From positions 124,001-188,000 of the forward strand of contig CAZLUP010000001.1 in NCBI GenBank assembly GCA_964562685.1: a stretch of 64,000 nucleotides of DNA, written 5' to 3'. A program made the translations under genes and the position numbers. Shown piece after piece: positions 1-7,715 of the stretch. The stretch's first letter is position 1. Every line of letters starts with the position of its first letter. The notes below the pieces were generated by a model. The model was given only the letters and a program-made list of their open reading frames with translations, had not been told where the DNA came from and made no database searches. This stretch comes from Stanieria sp964562685 (GTDB taxonomy: Bacteria; Cyanobacteriota; Cyanobacteriia; Cyanobacteriales; Xenococcaceae).

Positions 1-143
1 ACCCAGCTAAAGTAACTCGTTCCGCTCTTCAAAATGCAGCTTCTATTGCAGGTATGGTCTTAACTACTGAATGTATCGTAGTTGACAAACCTGAAAAAGA
101 AAAAGCTCCTGCTGCACCAGGTGGCGGTGACTTCGACTACTAA
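1..143 (+). CDS. groL: Chaperonin GroEL, 3' end only
   Basis: The window opens inside this gene; about 46 codons and the stop are visible. The tail reads ...TRSALQNAASIAGMVLTTEC..., followed by a charged linker and the end GGGDFDY, which matches the C-terminus of cyanobacterial 60-kDa chaperonins. GroEL folds proteins in the cytosol as a double heptameric ring with GroES. The tail lacks the GGM repeats of the E. coli protein, as is usual in cyanobacteria. A hairpin with a T-run follows 32 bases after the stop, so this is the end of its transcript. Confidence 0.95.
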   Translation, partial: PAKVTRSALQNAASIAGMVLTTECIVVDKPEKEKAPAAPGGGDFDY

Positions 144-175
144 TTTTCCTTCTCCAAATTAGTAATTTAACTCTA

Positions 176-208
176 AGCTGCTTTCTACTCGAAGGCAGCT
201 ATTTTTTT
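176..208 (+). terminator. Rho-independent terminator of groL
   Basis: An AGCTGC (176-181) / GCAGCT (195-200) stem with a 13-base loop is followed directly by a run of seven T. It lies 32 bases after the groL stop codon. Confidence 0.75.
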
Positions 209-292
209 GTTCTAATACTAAATCCGATTTAGTATCAAAAGGCGCTGTGGTTAGCCCCTATATTCAATTTGGAGGAAAGCTTGGTTTAGTTA

Positions 293-400
293 TTAGTAAG
301 GATAAACAGGAACTCCGTAAGCGTCTAAGTCAACTTGAGTTTGATTGGCGTTGTTGTAAACACCTTGATTAGTCACGTTACCGATTCCGAAAGTAGCACT
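293..400 (-). pseudogene. Possible 3' relic of an unrecognised protein gene
   Basis: On the minus strand 35 codons are open between two stops, with protein-like composition (SATFGIGNVTNQGVYNN then ...DLDAYGVPVYPY). There is no start codon and no full gene. It lies between the groL terminator and the stop of the permease gene. It could be the decayed end of a repeat-rich secreted protein; I do not recognise the family, and chance is possible. Confidence 0.2.
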
Positions 401-404
401 TTAT

Positions 405-1562
405 TTAATTAAGCTGAGAACGAAAGCGTTTAATACTAATAGTTAACAAAACCACTGCAAAGACTAACAGAGCAAATCCTTCGGTAGCTACCGGCGCAAG
501 CGCATCAAGCCAATTTCCTTCTAAATCTACACCTTTGAGAATTAGACTACGATTAATTGCCACATAATGACGCAGAGGATCGAAGCAAGATAACCAGCGA
601 AAGACTGAGGGCATACTTTCAATTGGCGCGATCGCACCAGAAAGTTGGATAATTGGTACATTAAAGAAAAAGGAAGTTAAAATTACTTGTTGCTGTGTAC
701 GGGATAAGGTAGCCAGTAAAATACCAAGACCAATACAGACAAACACATAAAGTGCGGATAATAGTAAAAATAAGCCGAAATTTCCCCGAAATGGCAGATT
801 AAAAACTAAACGAGCTAAACCAGAAGCTAACAGGACATCTCCCATTAACAAGATAAATAATGGCACAATTTTAGCGAGTAAAATTTCCCATTCCGCTGCG
901 GGAGTCATTAATAATTGTTCGAGAGTACCAACATCTTTTTCACGAATTAAAGTTACTGAGGAAACTAACGAACCTGTCAAGGTTAAAACAATCCCAATTA
1001 CTCCAGGGACAAAAAACCAACTACTAATTAAACCAGGATTATAGAGAAATCTTACTTGTGGTTGTACTGGTGCAGGAGGACAATTAGCTTTTTGACACCG
1101 TAACTTTTGACTATATTGGCGGACAATTTGATTGATATACCCTTGGGCAATACCAGCCGTATTAGCATCTACACCATCAATAATTACTTGAACTTCAGCA
1201 GTTTGGTTGGAAGAAAGGTTGCGATTAAATTCTGGTGGAATGACTAAACCAACATCAATCTTGCCAGTACGAACTTGTTGATTTAGTGCTGCTTGATTTT
1301 TTGGGGCAGATTTGACTTGAAATATCTTATTTTCTGTTAAAGCAGAAACTAATTCCCGACTTTCTCGACTATTCGCATAATCTAACAAGCCTAAACTCAA
1401 TCCTTTAACATCGGGACTAAGTGCCGAACCAAAAATTAATAATTGAATAGTAGGCGGAAAAATTAAGAGAAAAATTAACTGTTTACTGCTAAAAATTTGA
1501 CGAATTTCTTTGAGTATTAAAGCCCAAAAACGACTTTCTACCAGGCGACGAAAAATTTTCAT
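405..1562 (-). CDS. ABC-2 type exporter permease (YbhS/YbhR-like)
   Basis: Integral membrane half of an ABC exporter, 385 aa. One N-terminal membrane helix (about residues 27-49) is followed by a large outside domain (about 50-175) and five more helices, the ABC2_membrane_3 plan. The motif VTLIREKDVGTLEQLLMTP before the second helix group is typical of this family. It is the sister of the permease at 3596-4699, and the pair would match the two permeases of the E. coli ybhGFSR exporter. The two are now separated by an inserted block of plus-strand genes. Substrate unknown; drug or small-molecule efflux is inferred from the family. Confidence 0.85.
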   Translation of the reverse strand: MKIFRRLVESRFWALILKEIRQIFSSKQLIFLLIFPPTIQLLIFGSALSPDVKGLSLGLLDYANSRESRELVSALTENKIFQVKSAPKNQAALNQQVRTGKIDVGLVIPPEFNRNLSSNQTAEVQVIIDGVDANTAGIAQGYINQIVRQYSQKLRCQKANCPPAPVQPQVRFLYNPGLISSWFFVPGVIGIVLTLTGSLVSSVTLIREKDVGTLEQLLMTPAAEWEILLAKIVPLFILLMGDVLLASGLARLVFNLPFRGNFGLFLLLSALYVFVCIGLGILLATLSRTQQQVILTSFFFNVPIIQLSGAIAPIESMPSVFRWLSCFDPLRHYVAINRSLILKGVDLEGNWLDALAPVATEGFALLVFAVVLLTISIKRFRSQLN

Positions 1563-1676
1563 AACAATGTTGTTAACAAAGATTATATTAAGAATTGAAT
1601 CGATTTTGACTCGTTTTAGTTGATTAACAGTTAGTTAAAAAGTAGAAGCCCAAATTTTCTGCTGAGAAATTCGAGC

Positions 1677-2249
1677 ATGAAACGCCGAGTCTTGATTTGG
1701 TTGGGAGTTAAATTAGTTGCCTTACTCGGAATATCTTTAGCTGCTTGTAGCTTTTCTAATTCTCAATTAACTATAGCGTCTTCTAAAACTATGAAACTAA
1801 CTAGCCCTGCTTTTGAAGCTAATCAATTAATTCTACGTCAATATACTTGCGATGGAGAAGATATTTCTCCTCCTCTTAATTGGGATGAACCGCCAGCAAA
1901 TACTAAAAGCCTAGCTTTAATTTGTGACGATCCTGATGCGCCTAGAAAAACATGGGTTCATTGGGTTGTTTATAATTTACCTCCTACAACTCGTTCCTTA
2001 GCTGAAAATATTTCTACTAATGACAATAATATGGCTGATGGTTTGCAAGGGTTAAATGATTTTAAAAAACTTCAGTATGGTGGTCCTTGCCCTCCTGGAG
2101 GAACTCACCGTTACTTTTTTAAACTCTATGCTTTAGATACAATTTTAGAACTGAAATCGGGAGCAACTAAAGCTCAAGTAGAAGCAGCGATGCAAGGACA
2201 TATTCTCGCCCAAGCAGAATTAATTGGACTTTACAGCAGAAAAAGCTAA
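1677..2249 (+). CDS. YbhB/YbcL-type PEBP-like lipoprotein
   Basis: 190 aa, phosphatidylethanolamine-binding protein fold (Raf-kinase-inhibitor-like, bacterial YbhB/YbcL group). The family signature is clear: ICDDPDAPRKTWVHWVVYNLPP at about residues 81-102, and a later GGPCPPGGTHRYFFKLYAL. The N-terminus has a lipoprotein signal with lipobox LAAC ending near residue 24, so it is probably anchored in a membrane facing the periplasm. Ligand and role are unknown. It is transcribed away from the permease at 405-1562 and does not look co-transcribed with the exporter. Confidence 0.85.
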   Translation: MKRRVLIWLGVKLVALLGISLAACSFSNSQLTIASSKTMKLTSPAFEANQLILRQYTCDGEDISPPLNWDEPPANTKSLALICDDPDAPRKTWVHWVVYNLPPTTRSLAENISTNDNNMADGLQGLNDFKKLQYGGPCPPGGTHRYFFKLYALDTILELKSGATKAQVEAAMQGHILAQAELIGLYSRKS

Positions 2250-2483
2250 TTATTTCCAATTTTTTTGATGATTTTGGAGATTGAGATTAATTTTTAATGG
2301 GTGACGCACTTGTTTAATTGAGTGGTTTTGAGAGATAAAGCGATCTCAGCTTTTCTGGCGCATCCGCGATCGCTACTTCTAGAAACAATACTATAAAATT
2401 ATTAAACTTGAAAAAATACTGGTGTTTTTTCAAAAAAACTCTATAATTAAAGACAAACAACAAAAAAACATCACCACAAATTA

Positions 2484-2774
2484 ATGAGCGAGCAAGAACA
2501 AAATAAAAGGATTAACGAACATAATCGTAGAATAACCAGATTAGAAGAAGAGGTAAAAACTTTGAAACGAGATGTAGAGCCTCAAGGATGGATTAGTAAT
2601 GCTTTTGATGCTGTTGAAGACGATCTCGATGAAATAAAAACTAGCATTACTGAAATAAAAACTAGCATCAGAAAGTTAGAGCAACAAGTAAATCATAATC
2701 ACAATCAATTGTCTGCAAAACTAGAGATTATTCTCGAACATCTTACAGGTATTACAGATTTACCAGAAGGTTAA
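2484..2774 (+). CDS. Small coiled-coil protein, unknown function
   Basis: 96 aa, almost entirely charged heptad-like sequence (NRRITRLEEEVKTLKRDV and later repeated EIKTSITEIKTSI), so a coiled coil. No signal peptide or membrane helix. It sits 27 bases upstream of the antitoxin gene and is probably co-transcribed with it. I do not recognise a family; it may be a structural or regulatory companion, but nothing visible proves a role in the toxin-antitoxin unit. Confidence 0.6.
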   Translation: MSEQEQNKRINEHNRRITRLEEEVKTLKRDVEPQGWISNAFDAVEDDLDEIKTSITEIKTSIRKLEQQVNHNHNQLSAKLEIILEHLTGITDLPEG

Positions 2775-2801
2775 AAACTTAAATTATAAAGGAGAATTGT
2801 T

Positions 2802-2993
2802 ATGTCTAGAGGTGGAGCGAGAAAAGGAGCGGGTAGAAAAAAGTTAACTCCGCCAGAACGTATCGATCTCAGACTTACTAAAGAATTGAAACAACAGTTA
2901 GTAAAAGAATCTCAAGAATTAAGTTTGAGTATCAATCAATATTTACTACAAATTTTAGAGCAAAGAAATAAAAATTTAAGCATTGATAAATAA
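2802..2993 (+). CDS. Ribbon-helix-helix type antitoxin
   Basis: 63 aa. The basic start SRGGARKGAGRKK is a common N-terminal motif of small DNA-binding proteins, and RIDLRLTKELKQQLVKESQELSLSINQYLLQILE fits an Arc/CopG ribbon-helix-helix fold (beta strand then two helices). A good ribosome site (AAAGGAGAA) precedes the ATG. The next gene, six bases after the stop, is YoeB-like, so this is the presumed antitoxin and autorepressor. The pairing is inferred from order. Confidence 0.7.
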   Translation: MSRGGARKGAGRKKLTPPERIDLRLTKELKQQLVKESQELSLSINQYLLQILEQRNKNLSIDK

Positions 2994-2998
2994 AAGTA

Positions 2999-3211
2999 TT
3001 GGTTGACAGCGATCGCTCTATATTAAATGTTAATCAATTAATTGAGATTCTCAAACAAAATCCTGATCAACCACCCTACGAAAAACTTTCAGGAAATCTA
3101 CAAGGTTATTATTCTCGACACATTAATATTAAGCATCGTTTAGTTTATTTAAGAGATGAAGAAAATAAAATTATTAAGGTAGTTTCTGTTTGGTCGCATT
3201 ATGGAGAATAA
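2999..3211 (+). CDS. YoeB/Txe-type toxin, N-terminally truncated
   Basis: 70 aa from a TTG codon. The body matches the YoeB mRNA interferase family: EILKQNPDQPPYEKLSGNL, then YYSRHINIKHRLVYL and the terminal SHYGE, so the usual Glu, Arg and His-Tyr active residues are present. About the first 20 family residues (the beta strand with W-x-x-x-F and the A-x-x-D helix) are missing. They are replaced by a few codons across a HIP1 site (3009-3016), and an in-frame stop lies at 2987. No ATG start is available. It is probably inactive or weakly active. Confidence 0.65.
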   Translation: MVDSDRSILNVNQLIEILKQNPDQPPYEKLSGNLQGYYSRHINIKHRLVYLRDEENKIIKVVSVWSHYGE

Positions 3212-3351
3212 AAAGCGGTCTGCGTAGGAGATCTCTGCGAGATCGCATTTTTTGAATTGAGAGGTTTTGAGATTGATGAAGACGCAAATCTTAATTTGTC
3301 ATGATAATATCTATTTTTTGGCAAACATAATGAATTTGCTTAATTAAGTAC

Positions 3352-3590
3352 AAAGTTACCGAAGCGGAAGGTTTTTATATTGAGATACCAACTCAAAAAG
3401 TGAGAACTGCGGGTTTACTACAGATGGAGATGTTGCAGCAGCAATGGTTATGCTTAACTATGCAAGGGGCATGGAACGTGCCTCTACAGACGATGATGAG
3501 TCTACCTCTACTTCGTGCGGAAGTTTCAAGCAAGTAGCTCAGATGAAGCGTCAGAAACAGCTAGCTCAGTCGAAGACGGCTAGCTTGTAG
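3352..3590 (+). pseudogene. TnpB (IS200/IS605) C-terminal relic
   Basis: Two pieces of a TnpB-like protein lie in different frames. The first (3352-3405) reads KVTEAEGFYIEIPTQKV. The second (3408-3590) reads CGFTTDGDVAAAMVMLNYA... and ends ...SCGSFKQVAQMKRQK... with a stop at 3588. They correspond to the region before and after the zinc ribbon, with the ribbon's first cysteines deleted. The final Cys of the ribbon and the last RuvC Asp are still visible. This is the remnant of an IS200/IS605-type element; no tnpA or full ends are seen. Confidence 0.6.
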
Positions 3591-3595
3591 TTCAT

Positions 3596-4699
3596 TTAAT
3601 CAGGAAGTTGCATTCGCTTCAGATTTCGAGTTGCTGCCATAAAAATTAGGAATCCAATTAACCCGACAATCAACGGTACATACCAAACTCCAGCCCAACC
3701 CGTACCCCGTACAAAAGCATCGCGAGTAACGAGAATATAATAACGGGCAGGGATAATATTAGAAATCAGAGATAGGGGAAAAGGAATATTTTCGATCCGA
3801 TAGATAAAACCAGAGAGTAAAAAGGCAGTTAAAAAACCTGCGATCGCAGTTCCTTGCACCGCAGCAGTTTGGTTACTGGCACGAGTACCGACTAACAAAC
3901 CAAAGGAAACACTGGCAGCTAAAAAGGTTAAAGTGCCAACGATTAGGGGAATGGGTTCGAGTTGGAGGCGCAGTCCAAATAAAATTACGCTTACGCCCAT
4001 TACTACTAAGGCTTCTGCCAAGGCTACTAATAAATATGCCAACCCTTTACCCAATAACCATTCCACCGCACTAAGATCGGAAGCATATACTTGAATAATC
4101 GTACCTTGTTCTTTTTCCCGTACCATCGCGATCGCAGTTAACATCGAAGGAAACACCCAAAGTATTACTCCATAAATTCCTGGCACGATATACAGAGATT
4201 CTTTTCTCCCTGGATTAAACCAAAGTCTTGTTCTGGTAATTACTTTCTGATTGCTTGGTTGAAGATGATTATTCTGCAAAAAAAAGTTGGTTGTGGCGCG
4301 AATGCTGTTTTGAATTACCCTGGCATTATTAACATCTGTGCCATCTACTAATACTTGCACGTCAACAGATTGATTAGATTTAATCTGACGAGAAAAATCT
4401 GGAGGAATTACTACCACTGCTTTAGCAACACCGCGATCGATTGCTGCTGTCGGTGAATCAATGATTGTTGGCGCAGGAACAAATTGATTGGTAGCATATA
4501 ATCTTTCGACATAACTACGACTGAGGGGACTATGATCGAAATCTTGAACGCTTAAAGGAATATTTTTTGTTTCCAAACGAATCGCATAGCCATAGATTAA
4601 TAACATTCCCAGGGGCAAAATTAAAGCTAAAGCTACCGTCAAGCGATCGCGTCTGAATTGATTTAATTCTTTAAGACATTGAGCTAAAATCCTTTTCAT
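3596..4699 (-). CDS. ABC-2 type exporter permease (YbhR/YbhS-like)
   Basis: 367 aa, same plan as the permease at 405-1562: one N-terminal helix (about 22-42), an outside domain with FVPAPTIIDSPTAA-like sequence, then five helices with MVREKEQGTIIQVYASDL before the second group. Its start overlaps the end of the tetR-type gene by 29 bases, so the two are co-transcribed. It should form a heteromeric channel with the other permease and use the two ATPases encoded divergently at 6702-8664. The substrate is not evident. Confidence 0.87.
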   Translation of the reverse strand: MKRILAQCLKELNQFRRDRLTVALALILPLGMLLIYGYAIRLETKNIPLSVQDFDHSPLSRSYVERLYATNQFVPAPTIIDSPTAAIDRGVAKAVVVIPPDFSRQIKSNQSVDVQVLVDGTDVNNARVIQNSIRATTNFFLQNNHLQPSNQKVITRTRLWFNPGRKESLYIVPGIYGVILWVFPSMLTAIAMVREKEQGTIIQVYASDLSAVEWLLGKGLAYLLVALAEALVVMGVSVILFGLRLQLEPIPLIVGTLTFLAASVSFGLLVGTRASNQTAAVQGTAIAGFLTAFLLSGFIYRIENIPFPLSLISNIIPARYYILVTRDAFVRGTGWAGVWYVPLIVGLIGFLIFMAATRNLKRMQLPD

Positions 4700-5309
4700 G
4701 ATTTCTGTCGGTGATTAAAACAATCAAATTCTCAATTAAATCTGCTTGAGATAAAGGAATAATTTCTTTACCCTGTAAAACCTCTTGAGTTAAAACGTAT
4801 CCCATCAGTGAATTCATAAAAATCCTAGCTGTTGCTTCAGGATTGAGTAAATTTAGTTCGGGATGAGAACGAAAATAGTCACTAAGTATCGATAAAACTT
4901 TTTTGGGTAAGTTCTTAATAAAAAATTGCGCTAGATGAGGAAAACGCTCCGATTCCCCAATCAAAAGACGTAAAAAGGATATATATTCACGATCTGGCAA
5001 AATCACAGAAAATAGTTTCTCGGCAATCTGACGTAAGACTACCGCAGGTTCACCTTGCAAGGTAACTGTGCCAAATACAATCTGAAAGCGATCGCTGGTA
5101 ATATGTTCGATCAGCGCAGTGAATAGCCCTTCTTTGTCCTGAAAATGATTGTAGATAGTATTTTTAGAGACTTTGGCTACTTCTGCCACTCGATCCATAC
5201 TTGTTCCTGCATAACCATGTTGGAGAAAAACTGACATTGCTCCTTGTAAAATTTGTTCTCGTTTGGGATTGGTTGCTAGAGAGCTAGATTTGGTCTTGGT
5301 TGTAGGCAT
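4671..5309 (-). CDS. TetR/AcrR repressor of the exporter locus
   Basis: 212 aa. The N-terminal helix-turn-helix is standard for TetR (GYAGTSMDRVAEVAKVSKNTIYNHFQDKEGLF, about residues 33-63); the C-terminal half is the ligand and dimer domain. The gene is divergent from the HlyD gene with 104 bases between them, and a perfect 15-bp palindrome lies there. In E. coli the comparable ybhGFSR exporter is controlled by the TetR protein CecR, which supports a local repressor role. Ligand unknown. Confidence 0.88.
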   Translation of the reverse strand: MPTTKTKSSSLATNPKREQILQGAMSVFLQHGYAGTSMDRVAEVAKVSKNTIYNHFQDKEGLFTALIEHITSDRFQIVFGTVTLQGEPAVVLRQIAEKLFSVILPDREYISFLRLLIGESERFPHLAQFFIKNLPKKVLSILSDYFRSHPELNLLNPEATARIFMNSLMGYVLTQEVLQGKEIIPLSQADLIENLIVLITDRNHEKDFSSMS

Positions 5310-5351
5310 CGAGCGAATAAAGTTCTTTAACTAGCTGTGGATTATTTCTAT

Positions 5352-5366
5352 ACTATACGGTATAGT
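5352..5366. promoter_or_regulatory. Predicted TetR operator
   Basis: ACTATAC-G-GTATAGT is a perfect palindrome (7+1+7) in the divergent intergenic space between the TetR gene and the HlyD gene. Size, symmetry and position fit a TetR-dimer site that would control both directions. Confidence 0.7.
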
Positions 5367-5413
5367 TCAATATAAATACTAACCAATCAAATAGTGTTAG
5401 TAATTTAAATGTC

Positions 5414-6670
5414 ATGTCTCAGACAACTTCTCAGTTTCAGGAAGAAAAGGCAGTTCCCGCCCAAAAACCGCACAGACGGTTAGGAAAACTGCGATTAATA
5501 ATTCCTCTAGTCTTGTTATTACTAGGGGTAGGAGTAGGTGTCCGTTACTATTTTTTTGGTCAGTCTGAAGATCATAATTTAGAACTTAGTGGCAGAATTG
5601 AAGGTGACGAAATCGATATCGGGGCTAAAGTAGGAGGAAGAATTGAATCGATCGCAGTGAGAGAAGGCGATCGCGTTAAGAAAGGTCAAGTTATCGCCCA
5701 ACTCGACGATGCCGAATTACAGGCACAATTAGCAGGTGCTAAAGCCCGACTCAATGCAGCCCAGCAACAAGTAAACCAGGCTCGTTTACAAATTGAAGTT
5801 ATTGGCAGTCAGATTACAGAAGCCCAACTCAACTTAAGACAATCTTCCGAAGACGCTACAGGTAGAATTAATCAAGCACAAGCAACTGTAGCTGCTACCC
5901 AGGCACAACTGAGTCAAGCAGAAGCACAGGTAAACCAAGCACAAGCAGAAAAACAACTGGCACAAGCAGACCGCGATCGCTACGCACCTTTATTGCAACA
6001 AGGGGTCATTACTCAACAACAATTTGACCAAACCCAAACAAAATTAAACACTACAATAGCTAACCTACAAGCTTCTCAAGCTGCGGTAAATGCAGCCCAG
6101 AAACAAGTGAATGTTGCCGAAGGCGCACTAACTCAAGCAAAAACTAGCAGTCTCAATCCCGAAATTAATACAGCTAGGATAGCAGGATTAAACAAACAAC
6201 TAGCCCAAGCACAGGCACAATTAGAAGCAGCGATCGCAGAAGTCGCCAATGCCAAAGCAGCCCAAGCAGAGATTACAGCTAAATTAAAAGATCTCAAAAT
6301 TATCAGTCCCATCGATGGAGTAGTATTAACTCGTACTAGCGAACCAGGGGAAGTAATTGGCACAGGGACGACTTTGATGACTCTGGTAAATCTTAATAAC
6401 GTTTATCTACGAGGTTATCTCCCTGAAGGAGAAATCGGATTGGTAAGAGTCGGACAACCAGCACAAGTATTCTTAGATTCTGCACCAGATAAACCTTTAG
6501 ATGCTACCGTAACTCAAATAGACTCCCAAGCTTCCTTTACCCCAGAAAATATCTATTTCCAGAGCGATCGTGTTACGCAGGTGTTTGGTTTGAAACTAAG
6601 TATTGATAATCCTAATGGCTTTGCCAAACCAGGAATGCCAGCCGACGGAGAGATTATTAGGAAACAGTGA
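5414..6670 (+). CDS. HlyD-family membrane fusion protein of ABC exporter
   Basis: 418 aa periplasmic adaptor. A basic start is followed by a membrane helix (about 27-49). A biotinyl-lipoyl-like half (GAKVGGRIESIAVREGDRVKKGQVIAQLDD, about 70-100) comes next, then a long Ala/Gln-rich coiled-coil hairpin (about 105-290), the second lipoyl half (KIISPIDGVVLTRTSEPGEV) and a beta-barrel domain. Most like YbhG. It should link the inner-membrane permease pair to an outer-membrane channel of the TolC type, which is not encoded here. Confidence 0.9.
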   Translation: MSQTTSQFQEEKAVPAQKPHRRLGKLRLIIPLVLLLLGVGVGVRYYFFGQSEDHNLELSGRIEGDEIDIGAKVGGRIESIAVREGDRVKKGQVIAQLDDAELQAQLAGAKARLNAAQQQVNQARLQIEVIGSQITEAQLNLRQSSEDATGRINQAQATVAATQAQLSQAEAQVNQAQAEKQLAQADRDRYAPLLQQGVITQQQFDQTQTKLNTTIANLQASQAAVNAAQKQVNVAEGALTQAKTSSLNPEINTARIAGLNKQLAQAQAQLEAAIAEVANAKAAQAEITAKLKDLKIISPIDGVVLTRTSEPGEVIGTGTTLMTLVNLNNVYLRGYLPEGEIGLVRVGQPAQVFLDSAPDKPLDATVTQIDSQASFTPENIYFQSDRVTQVFGLKLSIDNPNGFAKPGMPADGEIIRKQ

Positions 6671-6680
6671 ACAGTTACCA

Positions 6681-6711
6681 ATGACTAATGACTAATGACT
6701 AATGACTAATG
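6681..6711. repeat. Heptanucleotide tandem repeat (ATGACTA)n over a start codon
   Basis: About four and a half copies of ATGACTA lie between the HlyD stop and the next gene. Each copy contains an ATG, and the gene's start at 6702 is the fourth of them. Such short tandem repeats are common between cyanobacterial genes. Confidence 0.8.
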
Positions 6712-7715
6712 ACCAAAATCTAACCTCAATTGAAGTAACAGGACTGCATAAGCAATATGGTAAGCTGGCAGCCGTGAAGGGAATTGATTTTACCGTTCGG
6801 CAGGGGGAAATTTTTGGCTTAATTGGTCCCGATGGAGCAGGAAAAACTACGACTTTTCAGATTTTAGCAGGGGTGATGGAAGCAACCGCAGGTAAAATTG
6901 AAGTTTTGGGTAAACCACCCCGCGAAGCTCGTTTGAACATTGGTTATCTGACGCAAAAGTTTTCTCTCTATCCAGATTTGAGTATTGAAGAAAATTTACG
7001 CTACAGTGCGGGTTTGCGTCGAATGCCAGAAACTAAATTCAAAGAAAGAAAAGCCAAATTACTACGCTTATTTAGTTTAGAACAATTTCCTAACCGTCTT
7101 GCTAGTCAACTTTCAGGAGGGATGAAGCAAAAATTAGCCCTTTGTTGTGCGTTGATTGCCGAACCTCAAGTATTGTTATTAGACGAACCAACTACAGGAG
7201 TCGATCCTGTATCTCGTCGCGAGTTTTGGGATTTGTTAGCTTCTGTCGCAGCCGAAGGTGTCAGTATTGTGGTGGCGACTCCCTATTTAGATGAGGCGGA
7301 ACGCTGTCACCGTATTGCTTTGATTTATGAAGGGAAAATTCAACAAATCGGTACTTTGAATCAATTAAGGAAAAATTTGGGTTTACACCGCATTGAAGTG
7401 AGGGCAAAAAATTTATCTGCTGTAGAAAAGGTATTGTCGCTTAATTCTTTAGAAAAGGAAATTGCAGATCTACAATCTTTTGGCGATCGCTTGGATGTGT
7501 TGGTTACTAATATAGAACAAGGCATCAATACAATTCAGCAGGTACTTACCCAACAAAATTTAGAACTAGAAAGTGTTCAACCAGACGAACCTACTCTAGA
7601 AAATGTTTTTGTCACTCGCTTACGTCAACAGGGTTCGGAACCAGCTTTTATTGAGTTTCCCCGTTATCGTGGGGGACAACGGGACAAGGAGACAAGGAGA
7701 AGGGGAGATAAATAA
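6702..7715 (+). CDS. ABC exporter ATPase, first (YbhF N-half-like)
   Basis: 337 aa cytosolic nucleotide-binding protein. Walker A GPDGAGKTTT (about 43-52), signature LSGGMKQ, Walker B LLLDEPTTGVDP and a switch region are all intact. The C-terminal extension (about 220-310) is typical of ABC-2 exporter ATPases. The last about 20 residues, rich in R, G, K and D, are encoded by a purine-rich repeat (7671-7711) and are not family-like. The ATG at 6702 lies in a heptamer repeat with no clear ribosome site. It pairs with the next ATPase; in E. coli YbhF both are one fused protein. Confidence 0.88.
   Translation: MTNDQNLTSIEVTGLHKQYGKLAAVKGIDFTVRQGEIFGLIGPDGAGKTTTFQILAGVMEATAGKIEVLGKPPREARLNIGYLTQKFSLYPDLSIEENLRYSAGLRRMPETKFKERKAKLLRLFSLEQFPNRLASQLSGGMKQKLALCCALIAEPQVLLLDEPTTGVDPVSRREFWDLLASVAAEGVSIVVATPYLDEAERCHRIALIYEGKIQQIGTLNQLRKNLGLHRIEVRAKNLSAVEKVLSLNSLEKEIADLQSFGDRLDVLVTNIEQGINTIQQVLTQQNLELESVQPDEPTLENVFVTRLRQQGSEPAFIEFPRYRGGQRDKETRRRGDK

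Noticed and set aside
6681..6711. Tandem ATGACTA repeats considered as a CRISPR-like array or regulator sites.
   Set aside because: Seven-base units without spacers; a short tandem repeat of the usual cyanobacterial type. No CRISPR array was found anywhere in the window.
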